Source: Promethearchaeota archaeon
Lineage (GTDB): Archaea; Asgardarchaeota; Lokiarchaeia; Sigynarchaeales; SOKP01
Reading direction: 5' to 3'
Assembly: GCA_014729315.1 (NCBI GenBank)
Contig: WJKD01000116.1
Location: forward strand, 1-6,059
Length of the DNA: 6,059 nt
The number at the start of each line of letters is the position of its first letter. The stretch's first letter is position 1. This document shows positions 4,446-6,059 of the stretch, in pieces. Position numbers and translations under genes: made by a program. The notes beneath the pieces were generated by a model, which was not told where the DNA came from, made no database searches, and worked only from the letters and a program-made list of their open reading frames with translations.

Positions 4446-6059
4446 TCATACTGTATTAAATTTTACTATTTTTTTTGGAATAGAAAAAAAGAATGTTGAG
4501 CCTTTACCTTCCTCAGATTCTATCCAAATCTTTCCTCCATGTCGTTTAATTATTTTTTTACATATAGCAAGACCAATACCTGTTCCAGAATATTTTGTTT
4601 TACTATGGAGTCTCTGAAACGCAATAAAAATTCGATCGAAATATTTTGAATCAATACCAATTCCATTGTCTTTAATTGAAAAAATCCACTCGTTATGAGT
4701 GGTTTCTGCGGATATGTGTATTTTTGGCGGCTTTTCGCTTCGAAATTTTATTGAATTAGAAATTAAGTTTTGTAAAACTTGGTATATTTGAGAAGAATCT
4801 GCTAAAATAGTAGGAAGTGGATCGTGAGTGATTTCTGCATTATTTTCGTAAATTGAACTTTTTAGACCTTTTAAAACTTCATTTAATATTCTTTCCACAT
4901 CAGAAGATTTAAATTCATTACCTTTTCGTTTGATTCGAGAAAAGACAAGTAAATCATTTATTAATGACTTCATTCTTTTAGTTCCATCAATTATATAACC
5001 GAGATATTTATCCTCAGTTTCGTCTAATCTACCATTTAATCTCTTTCCAATTATTTGAGAGAAACTACTTATTGTTCGGAGGGGTTCTTGAAGATCATGG
5101 GAGGCAATATATGCAAAATGTTCCAATTCTGCGTTCGAGCTTTTTAAATCTTGAAGTGCTTTTTCCAATTGTAATTCTGATTCTTTTTGTTTAGATATAT
5201 CTCTTACCCAACCGTTCCAAATAATATCACCATTTTCTTTTTTTCTTGGAATACCCAGTCCTTCAACCCACTTTAATTTACCCCTTTTTGCTGTTCTTAA
5301 TTGATATTCTGCGTGCCAAGGAGTCATATTCTCAGCTGAATCTTTAATTTTTTCTTTTAACAAAGGTATAGCTTCCTTTTCATATATTGCCCATAATTTT
5401 TTTGGATCTTTCATTACCGACTCGGGTTTTAGCTCCATTAAGTCTCGAATTCCCTCACTAATAAAAGTGAACCTCTCTTTTTTATCATGCGAAAGTTTGT
5501 ATTGAAATATAAGTCCTGAAACATTGGCTGTTATTTGGTATAAAAATTCTTTGCTGTCCTTTAATAATTGTTCTGCTTTCAATCTTTGATTTAAATTGCT
5601 TAAAATGATCACAATACTATTTATTAAATCTAGCTCCTCCTCAAGGAAAGGCCCTATGTCTTTTTGCGGTCTTTCTTTAGAGTAATAAACTTCTAACTGT
5701 CCAAATGGTTTAACTGTTAAAGGCACATCAGAAACCAATTTCCATTCCGTTTCATTAAAGTTCTCTGTTTGATAAATTTTTTTCTGTGAGATAAATCTAA
5801 CACATGTAATTTCGGGATATTGAAAAGCGGGAACAATTCTTTCAATAGTTTTTTTAATTATGTCTTCAATACTATATTCTCGCTCCTGAGATAAATTTTG
5901 AATATCGTTTAAACACCTTAACTCTTTAACCCTCTCGTTTAACTTATGAGTTCTTTGTTTGACCTTGTTTTCTAATTCTCTATTAAGAATTTTTAACTCG
6001 TTTTCCAGATTTAATTTGGCGATAACCGTTCCCGCTTCTTTTCCTATGGCTTCTAAGAG
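4446..6059 (-). CDS. GAF/PAS sensor histidine kinase, N-terminus cut by right window edge
   Basis: The frame stays open to the right edge, giving 537 visible residues before a TGA stop. A start at TTG 5738 would cut a folded domain in half, so the gene begins outside the window. Order: residues 1-22 look like the tail of a GAF domain (LLEAIGKEAGTVIAKL); a coiled coil at about 17-46; a GAF-like domain at about 46-165 (YPEITCVRF, TENFNETEWK, GQLEVYYSKE, GPFLEEELDLINSI); a PAS at about 173-290 (WNGWVRDISKQK); HisKA with IASHDLQEPLRTISSF and phosphoacceptor His321 (codon 5099-5097); and an ATPase domain with N-box N435, DNGIGID from D464 and GTGIGLAICKKI. All kinase motifs are present. The SHDLQEPLR form of the H-box is that of phytochrome-type kinases, which commonly pair with Rcp1-like receivers such as the one 16 bases downstream. 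No cysteine or histidine that would prove a chromophore or haem site can be assigned, so the ligand is unknown. No membrane segment is visible. Confidence 0.94.
   Translation of the reverse strand, partial: LLEAIGKEAGTVIAKLNLENELKILNRELENKVKQRTHKLNERVKELRCLNDIQNLSQEREYSIEDIIKKTIERIVPAFQYPEITCVRFISQKKIYQTENFNETEWKLVSDVPLTVKPFGQLEVYYSKERPQKDIGPFLEEELDLINSIVIILSNLNQRLKAEQLLKDSKEFLYQITANVSGLIFQYKLSHDKKERFTFISEGIRDLMELKPESVMKDPKKLWAIYEKEAIPLLKEKIKDSAENMTPWHAEYQLRTAKRGKLKWVEGLGIPRKKENGDIIWNGWVRDISKQKESELQLEKALQDLKSSNAELEHFAYIASHDLQEPLRTISSFSQIIGKRLNGRLDETEDKYLGYIIDGTKRMKSLINDLLVFSRIKRKGNEFKSSDVERILNEVLKGLKSSIYENNAEITHDPLPTILADSSQIYQVLQNLISNSIKFRSEKPPKIHISAETTHNEWIFSIKDNGIGIDSKYFDRIFIAFQRLHSKTKYSGTGIGLAICKKIIKRHGGKIWIESEEGKGSTFFFSIPKKIVKFNTV

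Noticed and set aside
4173..4617. Two overlapping plus-strand open frames
   Set aside because: They run antisense to the Rcp1-like receiver and the C-terminus of the GAF/PAS kinase. Both minus-strand genes have full catalytic motifs.
4446..5738. A shorter version of the right-edge kinase starting at TTG 5738
   Set aside because: The frame continues without a stop to 6059 and encodes the first half of a GAF-like domain, so a start at 5738 would cut that fold.

Overview
The window is an AT-rich stretch (about one third G+C by eye) holding five genes, all read on the minus strand. In transcription order, from the right edge to the left, they are: (1) a cytosolic GAF/PAS sensor histidine kinase, cut by the right edge (6059..4446); (2) a stand-alone receiver protein of the Rcp1/CheY-like type (4429..3971); (3) a small KaiB-family protein (3830..3564); (4) a histidine kinase with an N-terminal receiver and three PAS domains (3536..1290); (5) a second PAS-type histidine kinase, cut by the left edge inside its HisKA domain (1177..1). 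The gaps are 16, 140, 27 and 112 bases, there is no convincing hairpin terminator between any of the genes, and no gene on the plus strand looks real.

The unifying theme is intracellular signal transduction around a KaiB-like clock/stress protein. Kinase (1) with its downstream receiver (2) resembles the phytochrome-kinase/Rcp1 type of pair. KaiB then sits directly in front of the REC-PAS-PAS-PAS-kinase. None of the three kinases shows a transmembrane segment in its visible part, so all are probably soluble and read internal cues or protein partners rather than the outside. No KaiC or KaiA is visible. In many non-cyanobacterial genomes kaiB lies beside kaiC and PAS-type histidine kinases, so a kaiC gene just outside this window, most likely upstream of the right edge, is a reasonable but unproven expectation.

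The host cannot be named safely. Shine-Dalgarno-like sequences precede three genes, one gene starts with TTG, and base composition is AT-rich. The sensor domains (GAF-like, PAS) are of a kind shared among methanogenic archaea, deltaproteobacteria, the Bacteroidota/Chlorobi/Ignavibacteria group and others. An AT-rich environmental bacterium is my best guess, and an archaeon is not excluded.

Only two intergenic regions exceed 100 bases: 3831-3970, ahead of kaiB, which carries a promoter-like pair and a perfect short inverted repeat, and 1178-1289, ahead of the leftmost kinase, which carries only a weak inverted repeat and a Shine-Dalgarno sequence.
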